A program made the translations under genes and the position numbers. A stretch of 47,578 nucleotides of DNA from positions 1-47,578 of the forward strand of contig JAPOTD010000106.1 in NCBI GenBank assembly GCA_026709365.1, written 5' to 3'. This DNA comes from Gammaproteobacteria bacterium (GTDB taxonomy: Bacteria; Pseudomonadota; Gammaproteobacteria; Pseudomonadales; Azotimanducaceae). Below, piece after piece: positions 26,624-36,082 of this stretch. Position 1 is the first letter of the stretch; every line of letters starts with the position of its first letter. Below the pieces are notes generated by a model that saw nothing but the letters and a program-made list of their open reading frames with translations, had not been told where the DNA came from and searched no databases.

Positions 26624-27640
26624 ATGGCATCATCATCGACACACTCACTGCTGGAGTTGCCCACCGCCAAGAAGATGGAGATCCAGCAGCTCAGCCCCAC
26701 TCGAGCGAAGATCAGCATCGAACCCTACGAGCGCGGGTTTGGCCACACCATCGGCAACACCTATCGCCGCATTCTGCTTTCATCCATGCCCGGTGCCGCC
26801 GTCACCGAGGTGGAGATCGACAACGTCCAGCACGAGTACGAGACCTTGGAAGGGGTGCGTGAGGACGTGATCAACATCCTGTTGAACCTCAAGGGCGTTG
26901 CCATCGTGCTGCACGATTCGGATCAAGCGACGATCACCCTGTCACGCAGCGGCGAGGGCGAGACCACGGAGGTTCGGGCTGCCGACTTCACCCTCAGCCA
27001 AGATGTCGAGATCATCAATCAGGACCACCTGATCTGCACCCTGAACGACAAGGGCGCCATTCGCATGGAGGCCAAGGTCACTCGGGGCCGGGGCTACGTG
27101 CCCGCCGACAGCCGCGAGGAGGACAATGAGGAGGAAGAGGAGTCGCGTCCCATCGGCGCGCTGCGCCTGGACGCCACCTACAGCCCCATACGCCGCGTGG
27201 CCTACAGCGTGGAGAGCGCCCGGGTCGAGCAGCGCACCGACCTCGACAAGCTGATCCTGGACATCGAGACCAACGGCACCATCGGCCCGGAGGAGTGCAT
27301 GCGGGAAGCGGAGCGCATCCTCCATGAACAAGCCGTGTTCGGCCACAGCCTTGCCGCTGAGCCGGCCACGGCGGCCCCCAACCGGCAGATCGACGCGGTT
27401 CTGCTGCGCCCGGTGGATGACCTTGAGCTCACCGTGCGCTCGGCCAATTGCCTTAAGGCGGAAAACATCAACTACATTGGCGACCTCGTGCAGCGCACCG
27501 AGGTTGAACTGCTTAAGACGCCGAATTTGGGCAAGAAGTCGCTTACGGAGATCAAAGGCGTTCTGCAAGCGCGCGACCTCACCTTGGGCATGCGCTTGGA
27601 AAACTGGACGGTGCCCCACGGCGAGGACAAAGTCGCTTAA
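26624..27640 (+). CDS. rpoA: DNA-directed RNA polymerase subunit alpha
   Basis: The alpha subunit dimerises to seed RNA polymerase assembly; its C-terminal domain binds UP elements and activators. The 338-residue protein has the N-terminal domain ([40 protein letters not shown]), a flexible linker, and the C-terminal domain ([36 protein letters not shown]). I chose ATG 26624, after CGGAG. An acidic run ([12 protein letters not shown]) replaces the shorter E. coli loop. It is about nine residues longer than the E. coli protein. Confidence 0.97.
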   Translation: MASSSTHSLLELPTAKKMEIQQLSPTRAKISIEPYERGFGHTIGNTYRRILLSSMPGAAVTEVEIDNVQHEYETLEGVREDVINILLNLKGVAIVLHDSDQATITLSRSGEGETTEVRAADFTLSQDVEIINQDHLICTLNDKGAIRMEAKVTRGRGYVPADSREEDNEEEEESRPIGALRLDATYSPIRRVAYSVESARVEQRTDLDKLILDIETNGTIGPEECMREAERILHEQAVFGHSLAAEPATAAPNRQIDAVLLRPVDDLELTVRSANCLKAENINYIGDLVQRTEVELLKTPNLGKKSLTEIKGVLQARDLTLGMRLENWTVPHGEDKVA

Positions 27641-27669
27641 GGCAACCCCTTGAACGCGAGGAATGGACT

Positions 27670-28149
27670 ATGCGTCACCGAAAAAGCGGGCGGCACCTGA
27701 ACCGGACCAGCGCCCACCGCCAAGCGATGTTCCGCAACATGGTGGCCTCGTTGGTCGAGCACGAGCTGATCAGGACCACTGCCGCCAAGGCTAAGGCGCT
27801 GCGCCCGGTCATTGAGCCCTTGATCACCTTGGCCAAGCGGGATACGGTCGCCAATCGGCGCTTGGCCTTCGCCCGCATTCGCAGCGATGAGGCCGTGGCC
27901 AAGCTGTTCGTGGAGCTCGGGCCGCGCTACCAAGACCGCCCCGGCGGCTACACGCGGATTCTCAAGTGCGGCCGAAGGCCCGGCGACGCGGCACCCATGG
28001 CCTACATTGAATTGGTTGGCCAGGATGAATTGGTCGGCCAGGATGAATTGGTCAGCCAGGACCAGGAAGGCGCTGACGATGGCGAACAGGCCGTCGAAGA
28101 GACGCCTGCCGCCACCGAAGCGGAGGCGGAGCGGGAGGGATCGGCTTAG
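27670..28149 (+). CDS. rplQ: 50S ribosomal protein L17 with repeat-built acidic tail
   Basis: L17 lies near the tunnel exit. The core is standard: [40 protein letters not shown], and the end [20 protein letters not shown]. The usual C-terminus near residue 118 is followed by three copies of ELVGQD (or SQD) and a Glu-rich tail to residue 159. The tail is encoded by an 18-nt tandem repeat at 28009-28062. It is last in the cluster; no intrinsic terminator is seen before the next gene. Confidence 0.96.
   Translation: MRHRKSGRHLNRTSAHRQAMFRNMVASLVEHELIRTTAAKAKALRPVIEPLITLAKRDTVANRRLAFARIRSDEAVAKLFVELGPRYQDRPGGYTRILKCGRRPGDAAPMAYIELVGQDELVGQDELVSQDQEGADDGEQAVEETPAATEAEAEREGSA
28009..28062 (+). repeat. 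18-nt in-frame tandem repeat in rplQ
   Basis: GAATTGGTTGGCCAGGAT at 28009, then close copies at 28027 and 28045. It encodes [18 protein letters not shown]. The first unit overlaps the normal end of L17 (YIELVG), so the array is an expansion of the original 3' end. Confidence 0.9.
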
Positions 28150-28201
28150 ACGGCATTAAGGCCACTGACACCATTTGCACGGCAACGAGAACATGGCAGC
28201 G

Positions 28202-28229
28202 GCAGCGCCGCAACAGCAGCGCCGCAGCA
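28202..28229 (+). repeat. 14-nt duplication ahead of the alcohol dehydrogenase
   Basis: GCAGCGCCGCAACA at 28202 and GCAGCGCCGCAGCA at 28216 are adjacent copies in the 108-bp gap between rplQ and the next gene. GGGAGG at about 28242 is the ribosome site of that gene. Confidence 0.6.
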
Positions 28230-28257
28230 AGAGCACGGGAACGGGAGGATTGGAAAC

Positions 28258-30468
28258 ATGCGCAACAGGTTCTGGATAGGCTTTACCGCTGCGGCCATCG
28301 TGGTGGGCGCCACTGGCTGCGATGCGCCGCAAACGGCGGCGCCCGCGGAGGAGGCGGAGGCCCAAAGCGTCCAAGCGCGGGCCGCTGCGGCGGGCTTGAT
28401 CGACGATGAGCGCATCAACAACGCCGACCGCGACGAGCCGGGCGCCTGGCTGGCCCACGGGCGCACCTACGAGGAGCAGCGCTTCTCGCCGCTGACGGCC
28501 ATCAACCGCGGGAACGTCGCCGAGCTGGGTTTGGCTTGGTACCGTGACATGAACACCAACCGCGCCCAGGAATCCACGCCCATCGTCGTTGACGGCGTGA
28601 TGTACTTCACCAGCGCCTGGAGCCGGGTGTACGCCATGGATGCGGCCACTGGCGAGCAGTTGTGGTTCTTCGATCCCAAAGTGCCCGGCGAAACCGCGCG
28701 CTGGGCCTGCTGCGATGTGGTCAACCGGGGCGTCGCCGTCTATCAGGGCAAGGTTTACGTCGGCAGCCTCGACGGGCGGCTGATCGCCTTGGACGCCGCC
28801 ACGGGCGAGTTGGCTTGGGAGGTGGACACCATCATCGACCGTGCCCGCCGCTACACGATCACCGGCGCCCCGCGCGCCGCCAAGGGCAAGGTGTTCATCG
28901 GCAACGGCGGCGCGGAGTACGGGGTGCGCGGCTACGTCACCGCCTACGACGCCGAAACCGGGGACCAGGCTTGGCGCTTCTTCACCGTGCCCGGCGACCC
29001 CTCCCTGCCCTTCGAGCATGAGGAAATGGAAATGGCCGCCAAGACCTGGAAGGGCGGCGAGTGGTGGGAGTTCGGCGGCGGCGGCACCGTGTGGAACTCC
29101 ATCGTTTACGACCCGGACTTCGATCAGGTCTATCTCGGCGTCGGCAACGGCGCGCCCTGGACTCGGGTGATCCGCTCCCCCGGCGGCGGCGACAACCTGT
29201 TCCTCTCTTCCATCGTCGCCGTCGATGCGGACACCGGCAGGATGAACTGGCATTACCAAACCACGCCGGGCGACAACTGGGACTACACCGCCGTGCAGGA
29301 CATGGCCCTGGCCGAGATGATGATCGACGGCGAGGCGCGCAAGGTGCTGCTGCAGGCGCCGAAGAACGGCTTCTTCTACGTCATCGACCGCGCCGACGGC
29401 ACCCTGCTGCGCGCCCACCCCTTCGCGACCGTGACCTGGGCCTCCCATGTGGACCTGGAGACCGGACGGCCGGTCGAGAACCCCGACATGGACTACGGGG
29501 AGGACGGCCTCTGGGTGCTGCCCGGTCCGTTGGGGGCCCACAACTGGCAGGCGATGTCGGTGGATGTGGAGGCGGGCGTGGTTTACATTCCCGCCAAGGA
29601 CAACCCGTTCTTTTTCAACGTTTCCGATGAACATCAGGACACTGGCCTCTACAAGCGCAACCCAAACGCTTGGAACCTCGGCGTCGAAATCGCTCGTGTT
29701 TCGCAGTTGGTGGTGACCAACCTGGAGTCCCAACCCAAGCCGGTTGGCTACCTGAAGGCGTTCGATCCGCTCACTGGCGAGGACAAGTGGGTGGTGGAGC
29801 ACCCGCACTACTGGAACGGCGGCGTCCTCGCCAGCGCCGGTGGCTTGGTGTTCCAAGGCGATGCGCTGGGCATGCTCACCGCCTACGACAAGGACACCGG
29901 GGACGCCCTGTGGCAATTCGACACCCACACCTCCATGCTGGCCCCGCCCATCACCTACGAGATTGACGGCGTCCAGTACCTCACCATTCTCACCGGCAGC
30001 GGCGGCGGCGACCTGTTCGGCGGCGAGACCTTGCCGGCGCCGGCCTCCCTGACCTACGGCAACGCGGGCCGCTTGCTGGCCTTCACCCTGGGCGGAAGTG
30101 CCAAGCTGCCGCCGCCGACCGCGGTGGATCGCAGCATCCCCGAACAGACGCTGCCGGAAATCAGCAACGAGGACCTTGCCCGGGGCGAGCGCCTGTACAA
30201 CACCTACTGCTCCGTTTGCCACGGCATCTTCGCCCGTTCCGGCGGCGCCATCACCGACCTGCGCCTGCTTGGCGAAGGCTCCCACGCCAGCTTCAACCAA
30301 GTCGTGCTCGAAGGCCTGCTGGCAGCCAATGGCATGGCCTCGTTTGCCGATTCGCTGACCGACGAGGACGTGACCCGAATCCATGCCTACGTTCGCCACC
30401 GCGCCCACGAGGACCGGCAGGTCGCCATGGGCGAACAGGATGCGCCGCGCCTAAGCTGGGTGCGTTGA
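28258..30468 (+). CDS. PQQ-dependent quinohaemoprotein alcohol dehydrogenase
   Basis: A 736-residue periplasmic alcohol dehydrogenase with an eight-bladed PQQ propeller and a C-terminal cytochrome c domain (type II architecture). Seen: an N-terminal export signal ending VGATGC (Cys21, a possible lipoprotein site); the vicinal Cys151-Cys152 pair (WACCDVV) that stacks on PQQ; repeated AxDAxTG blade motifs; catalytic-type Asp342 in PGDNWDYTAVQ; and CSVCH at 651-655 with a likely Met ligand in NGMASF. Thr stands two residues after Asp342, where lanthanide enzymes have Asp, so a calcium enzyme is more likely. The alcohol substrate is not predictable. It could read through from the ribosomal operon, as no terminator intervenes. 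Confidence 0.94.
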   Translation: MRNRFWIGFTAAAIVVGATGCDAPQTAAPAEEAEAQSVQARAAAAGLIDDERINNADRDEPGAWLAHGRTYEEQRFSPLTAINRGNVAELGLAWYRDMNTNRAQESTPIVVDGVMYFTSAWSRVYAMDAATGEQLWFFDPKVPGETARWACCDVVNRGVAVYQGKVYVGSLDGRLIALDAATGELAWEVDTIIDRARRYTITGAPRAAKGKVFIGNGGAEYGVRGYVTAYDAETGDQAWRFFTVPGDPSLPFEHEEMEMAAKTWKGGEWWEFGGGGTVWNSIVYDPDFDQVYLGVGNGAPWTRVIRSPGGGDNLFLSSIVAVDADTGRMNWHYQTTPGDNWDYTAVQDMALAEMMIDGEARKVLLQAPKNGFFYVIDRADGTLLRAHPFATVTWASHVDLETGRPVENPDMDYGEDGLWVLPGPLGAHNWQAMSVDVEAGVVYIPAKDNPFFFNVSDEHQDTGLYKRNPNAWNLGVEIARVSQLVVTNLESQPKPVGYLKAFDPLTGEDKWVVEHPHYWNGGVLASAGGLVFQGDALGMLTAYDKDTGDALWQFDTHTSMLAPPITYEIDGVQYLTILTGSGGGDLFGGETLPAPASLTYGNAGRLLAFTLGGSAKLPPPTAVDRSIPEQTLPEISNEDLARGERLYNTYCSVCHGIFARSGGAITDLRLLGEGSHASFNQVVLEGLLAANGMASFADSLTDEDVTRIHAYVRHRAHEDRQVAMGEQDAPRLSWVR

Positions 30469-30540
30469 GCGCAACGGCCGGGAGTGGCTTCGAGGCGGCT
30501 TCCGCAATGGAGCTGCGAAACTCAACAGGAGAACGAAAAC

Positions 30541-30660
30541 ATGAAACTGGCGCTCTCGCTATTGGTTTGGACGCTCATCGCCTTGGGCGCCCTTTACGCG
30601 CTCGGTCCTGACACCAGCCGGGAACTCCCGAAGCCCAAGCCGCCGCCCACGCACCACTGA
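30541..30660 (+). CDS. 39-residue single-pass membrane peptide
   Basis: MKLALSLLVWTLIALGALYA, then LGPDTSRELPKPKPPPTHH. One hydrophobic helix (residues 3-21) is followed by a Pro/Lys-rich tail ending in two His, placed in the periplasm if the N-terminus stays inside. AGGAG lies about 12 bp upstream. It is 72 bp after the alcohol dehydrogenase and may be a small partner of that enzyme, such as a membrane anchor or electron-transfer accessory; that role is inference. Confidence 0.65.
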   Translation: MKLALSLLVWTLIALGALYALGPDTSRELPKPKPPPTHH

Positions 30661-30700
30661 TCCGTTTTGGCGTGACAGGGGCCCAGTTCCGCCGGCAGGA

Positions 30701-30802
30701 TCAGGCCGGAATTTCCAGCGGCTCCAAGGCATCCTCGAGACCGTCGATGCGATTGGGAAACGGGCCAACGCCAACCATGACCAGCGAGCTTGGCTTGATC
30801 AT
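30701..30802 (-). pseudogene. Possible short remnant ORF
   Basis: The frame reads MIKPSSLVMVGVGPFPNRID and then GLEDALEPLEIPA, then stop; it stays open upstream as NQQIREWIGKL without a start before the CBS-protein gene. It looks protein-like but has no clear ribosome site or family, so it may be the tail of a lost gene. Confidence 0.25.
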
Positions 30803-30851
30803 CAGTTTCCCAATCCACTCACGAATCTGTTGATTCCGGCAAGCAGGGAGA

Positions 30852-31289
30852 CTACTGGACCTCACCGCGCACGTAGTGCTCCAGTTGCTCGATGGTGTCG
30901 GCCTGCTCCTCGATAATCGCCGAAAACAGGTCGCGCAGGCTCAGCATGCCCGTGACGACGCCGTTCTCGGAAACCGGCAGATGGCGGATGTGGTGCTTCC
31001 TCATCAACGCCACGCAATCATCGACGTGCATCTCCGGCGTCACGCAGACGACGTCCCTGGTCATGATCTCCTGAACCTGCGCCAGCTTCGATGACTTGTC
31101 CTTCAAAATGACTTTGCGCGTGTAGTCGCGCTCGGAGATGATGCCGGCGGTGCGGCCCGCATCCAACACCAGCAAAGCGCCAACCTCCTTCTCCGCCATC
31201 ATGGCGATGGCGTCGTAAACCGTATCGCTGGGGGCGACGCTGAAAACGCCACCGGTCTTCTGCTTAAGGATGTTTTGTACCAACTGCAT
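30852..31289 (-). CDS. Tandem CBS-domain protein
   Basis: A 145-residue protein made almost entirely of two CBS domains (about residues 10-65 and 75-135). These pairs bind adenine nucleotides or SAM and usually act as sensors. Motifs are DTVYDAIAMMAEKEVGALLV, GIISERDYTRKVIL, and HVDDCVALMRKHHIRHLPVS followed by LSLRDLF. AGGAGG is 5 bp before the ATG. There is no fused effector domain, and the partner is not evident from neighbours. Confidence 0.92.
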   Translation of the reverse strand: MQLVQNILKQKTGGVFSVAPSDTVYDAIAMMAEKEVGALLVLDAGRTAGIISERDYTRKVILKDKSSKLAQVQEIMTRDVVCVTPEMHVDDCVALMRKHHIRHLPVSENGVVTGMLSLRDLFSAIIEEQADTIEQLEHYVRGEVQ

Positions 31290-31797
31290 CCCGTCCTCCT
31301 TTTCCCATGCCTCAATTTATGCCAGTATCCGTGCCTTAACCGCCGGAGCTGCCGACACCCCCAATCTGCCACGGTGTGGCGGGAATTGAAAGCGTGCGCG
31401 ACCTGACTGCGCGACCTGACGGTCGTGGCGAACCAAAGGTTCGTGGGAGTTTCGCTTGCGCGAAACTCCGCACCGGTTGCTTGAGCCAAGTTCGATATGT
31501 TTTGAGTTCGCACACACTCAGCCAGCCGCCGCCGATGCTTGCGAAACCCCAACGCTTGCTCGATGAATGAACGGCTTGGGGCAACGGGGCATTCATTGGT
31601 CCCCTGATTGAGGCCAACCCCCCGCACTGTGCGGGTTCAGAAGCACATCGAACCTGACCTGCGCGACGGTAGCCATCCGCCAAGTGGTTTGGCAATAATC
31701 GCTGCCCGATGTTCCCGCGAGCGCCTTGATGAGTTTGCCGCGCCAAATCCGAAGCTCCCTGCCACGCAGATTGTCAGCCTCGGCGCACCGTCGCCCG
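31290..31797. other. Long non-coding stretch holding repeat copy 2
   Basis: No convincing gene in about 500 bp. It contains the dispersed two-hairpin repeat (31427-31550) and, just before it, two direct copies of GCGCGACCTGAC (31396 and 31409). The same 12-mer occurs inverted beside repeat copy 3 at 38911-38922. Confidence 0.6.
31427..31550 (+). repeat. Two-hairpin dispersed repeat, copy 2
   Basis: First stem: CGAACC (31429) with GGTTCG (31438). Second stem: GGAGTTTCGC with GCGAAACTCC at 31446-31469 around TTGC, a perfect 10-bp stem. The tail GTTCGATATGTTTTGAGTTC and CGCACACAC aligns with the other copies. Confidence 0.75.
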
Positions 31798-32700
31798 ATG
31801 GCTCGCTTGGCGGTCGGCAGCTTCCTGGCCTTGGCGCTGGCATCAGGCGTTGCCGCCTACGAATCCCCCATTCACCAGAAGCTCACCTTCTTGGCGGCCA
31901 AGCAACTCAACCGCTGCTTGGCGGACGGCGCCATCCCGCCGGTCAACGCCCTGCAAGTGCGCATGATCGCCCGGGCCAACGCCCGACAGGCGGAGACCAA
32001 CCTCTTCGTGCGCATGCTGCGCTGGAACTACTATGATCGCAGCGGCGCCGACGACCGCGACATCCTTTGGTTGATCGACACCCGCTTCCACCAACACTTC
32101 ACGGCGCAAGTGCGGGCGCTGGCCGGCACCGATGGCGGTGCCGAAGCCTTCCAACGCCTCGGGCGCATCGTGAACTACGCACAGGACGTCACCTCCCCCG
32201 CGCACGCGGTGCCGGTTTACACCGCCCGCTGGTGGCGGTTGAGCCTCAAGGACCGATTCGGCGGCTTTCCCATCGACGAAGACCAAGTGGCAGCCGCCGT
32301 GCAGGGCAGTTGCGCCCAGGTGCTGGCCGACACCGCTGACTACGACGGCGTGCTCCGGGAAACCGCCGAGGACACCGTGAGCGCAATCAAAGCGCCGATG
32401 TTCGGCTTGCCGGCCTCTTGGGAGGCCTTTTGGACCCTGAACGAGGATCCGGGCAAGTTCGGCGAATACGGCCCCGCCGGCAACAACTTCGGCCGCAACA
32501 CCCGCTTTCGCTGCGGCGCGCAAAACCAGTGCGTGCTATTGAGCGAAGATCCGCTGTACAAGGATTTCGCCCTGCAACGGCACGTCAGCGCAGTGGTGGC
32601 CAGCATGAGGATCATGCTCATCCTGCAGCGGGAACGCATGAAGCCGCAGGAGGCAGTCGTGAACGCCCGAACGCCAACCCCCAATCAAAACCCTGAGTAG
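31798..32700 (+). CDS. Secreted zinc phospholipase C / P1-nuclease-like protein
   Basis: ATG 31798 gives a 300-residue protein with a classical signal peptide (MARLAVGSFLALALASGVAA), cleaved before YESPIHQK. The His in SPIHQKLTFLAA and the segment FQRLGRIVNYAQDVTSPAHA resemble the zinc-binding helices of the PLC/S1-P1 nuclease fold, where LG-x-x-x-H-x-x-QD-x-x-x-P-x-H is usual. One expected His is replaced by Asn (IVNYAQD), so activity is uncertain. A longer frame from ATG 31729 would add an Arg-rich leader. It is convergent with katG. Confidence 0.65.
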   Translation: MARLAVGSFLALALASGVAAYESPIHQKLTFLAAKQLNRCLADGAIPPVNALQVRMIARANARQAETNLFVRMLRWNYYDRSGADDRDILWLIDTRFHQHFTAQVRALAGTDGGAEAFQRLGRIVNYAQDVTSPAHAVPVYTARWWRLSLKDRFGGFPIDEDQVAAAVQGSCAQVLADTADYDGVLRETAEDTVSAIKAPMFGLPASWEAFWTLNEDPGKFGEYGPAGNNFGRNTRFRCGAQNQCVLLSEDPLYKDFALQRHVSAVVASMRIMLILQRERMKPQEAVVNARTPTPNQNPE

Positions 32701-32768
32701 AGCCCCACTGAACCCCAGGTCCGCATTCCGTGTTCGGGAACAGGCGTTCCGCGCCCGCGCAATCCCAC

Positions 32769-35069
<2,301 letters not shown>

Positions 35070-35099
35070 GCGAATGTTTCGGAGCGAAATGTTTCGGAG

Positions 35100-35276
35100 A
35101 GTGGTGGCTCAGTTTGACTCACGTCGTCGTGACTCGGTCGAGGGCGGGACGCCCTCGCTCCGGGGCCCTCACCTGAAGGCGGCGTTTCGCCCCGGAGGGC
35201 ATCCCCTGCCCTCGCAGTGACGCTCGTCAGAGCGCCAGCCGTTCAAGCCCAGCCAAAGTCAAACTGAGCCACTATC
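35100..35276. mobile_element. MITE-like inverted-repeat element A
   Basis: Perfect 15-bp inverted repeats, GTGGCTCAGTTTGAC at 35104-35118 and its complement at 35258-35272, bound a non-coding interior with a GC palindrome (CGAGGGC/GCCCTCG, 35139-35157). TTTCGGAG lies 4 bp outside each repeat (35092-35099 and 35277-35284), as a target-site duplication would. The left TTTCGGAG also occurs once more upstream, so the duplication could be fortuitous. No transposase is encoded. Confidence 0.55.
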
Positions 35277-35338
35277 TTTCGGAGCCCAGCGGTCTCCAAG
35301 CCCAAGGCCTCATGTTAGACTCTCCTGCCTGTAAACAT

Positions 35339-35513
35339 GCTTCAGCCGACCCTGAGTGGGCGTGCAAACCCGCTGCGTTGTCCCTGCGGATTGCCAATCG
35401 AGGGCGGAAACTCGCTCAGGGAATCCGCTTGGTTCGGGCAACGACCCACGGAGCGGAGGGCGTCCCGCCCTCGAAATGAACCGGGGAAGCCGCCAAAATT
35501 CGTCGGCTGAAGC
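35339..35513. mobile_element. Inverted-repeat element B
   Basis: GCTTCAGCCGAC at 35339-35350 and its complement at 35502-35513 bound 175 bp, close to the size of element A. The interior holds the palindrome GAGGGC/GCCCTC (35456-35472), which matches that of element A in the opposite orientation. The 589 bp between katG and the next gene hold no other gene. Confidence 0.45.
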
Positions 35514-35592
35514 TCGTTTATGGGCATGTAAACTTTTTTCGCTTTGCCAATGCCTTCACGGGGCTTTCACCAACAACCTAGGGAACCGAGTC

Positions 35593-36063
35593 ATGCGCAC
35601 CTACATCATTGTCACGGCCAGTGCCCTAGTGCTGGCGGCAGTCGTTACCGAGACCCACTCCCGGCTGTTTGCGGGCGACTACTTCGCACTGCTGCTGGTC
35701 ACCTTTCTTGCCTTGGCGGTCAATGGGCTGTTCAACGCCCGCCTAGCCGATCGGAACGCCGCCTCCGCACCCGCCCACGCCAAGCCGAAGCGGCAGCCGG
35801 CCAAGCCCAAAAGAGCGCCGCGCGAGACCCGCACCCGCCTGATCGACGGCGGCAAGCGGGAGGAGGGCACGATCAAGTGGTTCGACGAGACCAAGGGCTT
35901 CGGCTTCATCATCCGCGCTGACCGCAGCGAGATCTTCGTCCACAAGCGGGCCATCCGCGCCGATCGGGGAGAGCGTCCGCAACTCCATGACGGGCGCTCG
36001 GTGAGCTTCCAAGTGGGCGAAAACGAAAAAGGACTGTGCGCCGAGAACGTGACGGCGCTTTGA
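35593..36063 (+). CDS. Membrane-anchored cold-shock-domain protein
   Basis: A 156-residue protein with two hydrophobic helices (about residues 4-20 and 29-45), a basic Pro/Lys/Ala linker (PAHAKPKRQPAKPKRAPRET), and a C-terminal cold-shock domain from about residue 90: GTIKWFDETKGFGFIIRADR, with RNP1 KGFGFI and RNP2 IFVHK. The domain binds single-stranded nucleic acid, usually RNA, so this would tether RNA binding to the inner membrane. I chose ATG 35593; the open frame upstream is repeat-derived. argS starts 19 bp later and may be co-transcribed. Confidence 0.88.
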   Translation: MRTYIIVTASALVLAAVVTETHSRLFAGDYFALLLVTFLALAVNGLFNARLADRNAASAPAHAKPKRQPAKPKRAPRETRTRLIDGGKREEGTIKWFDETKGFGFIIRADRSEIFVHKRAIRADRGERPQLHDGRSVSFQVGENEKGLCAENVTAL

Positions 36064-36082
36064 CGCGCCCCGCAGTCCTGCA

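Noticed and set aside
28156-30408. A 750-codon open frame antisense to the alcohol dehydrogenase
   Set aside because: The opposite strand is a clear PQQ enzyme with cofactor motifs; long antisense frames are expected in GC-rich codon-biased genes.
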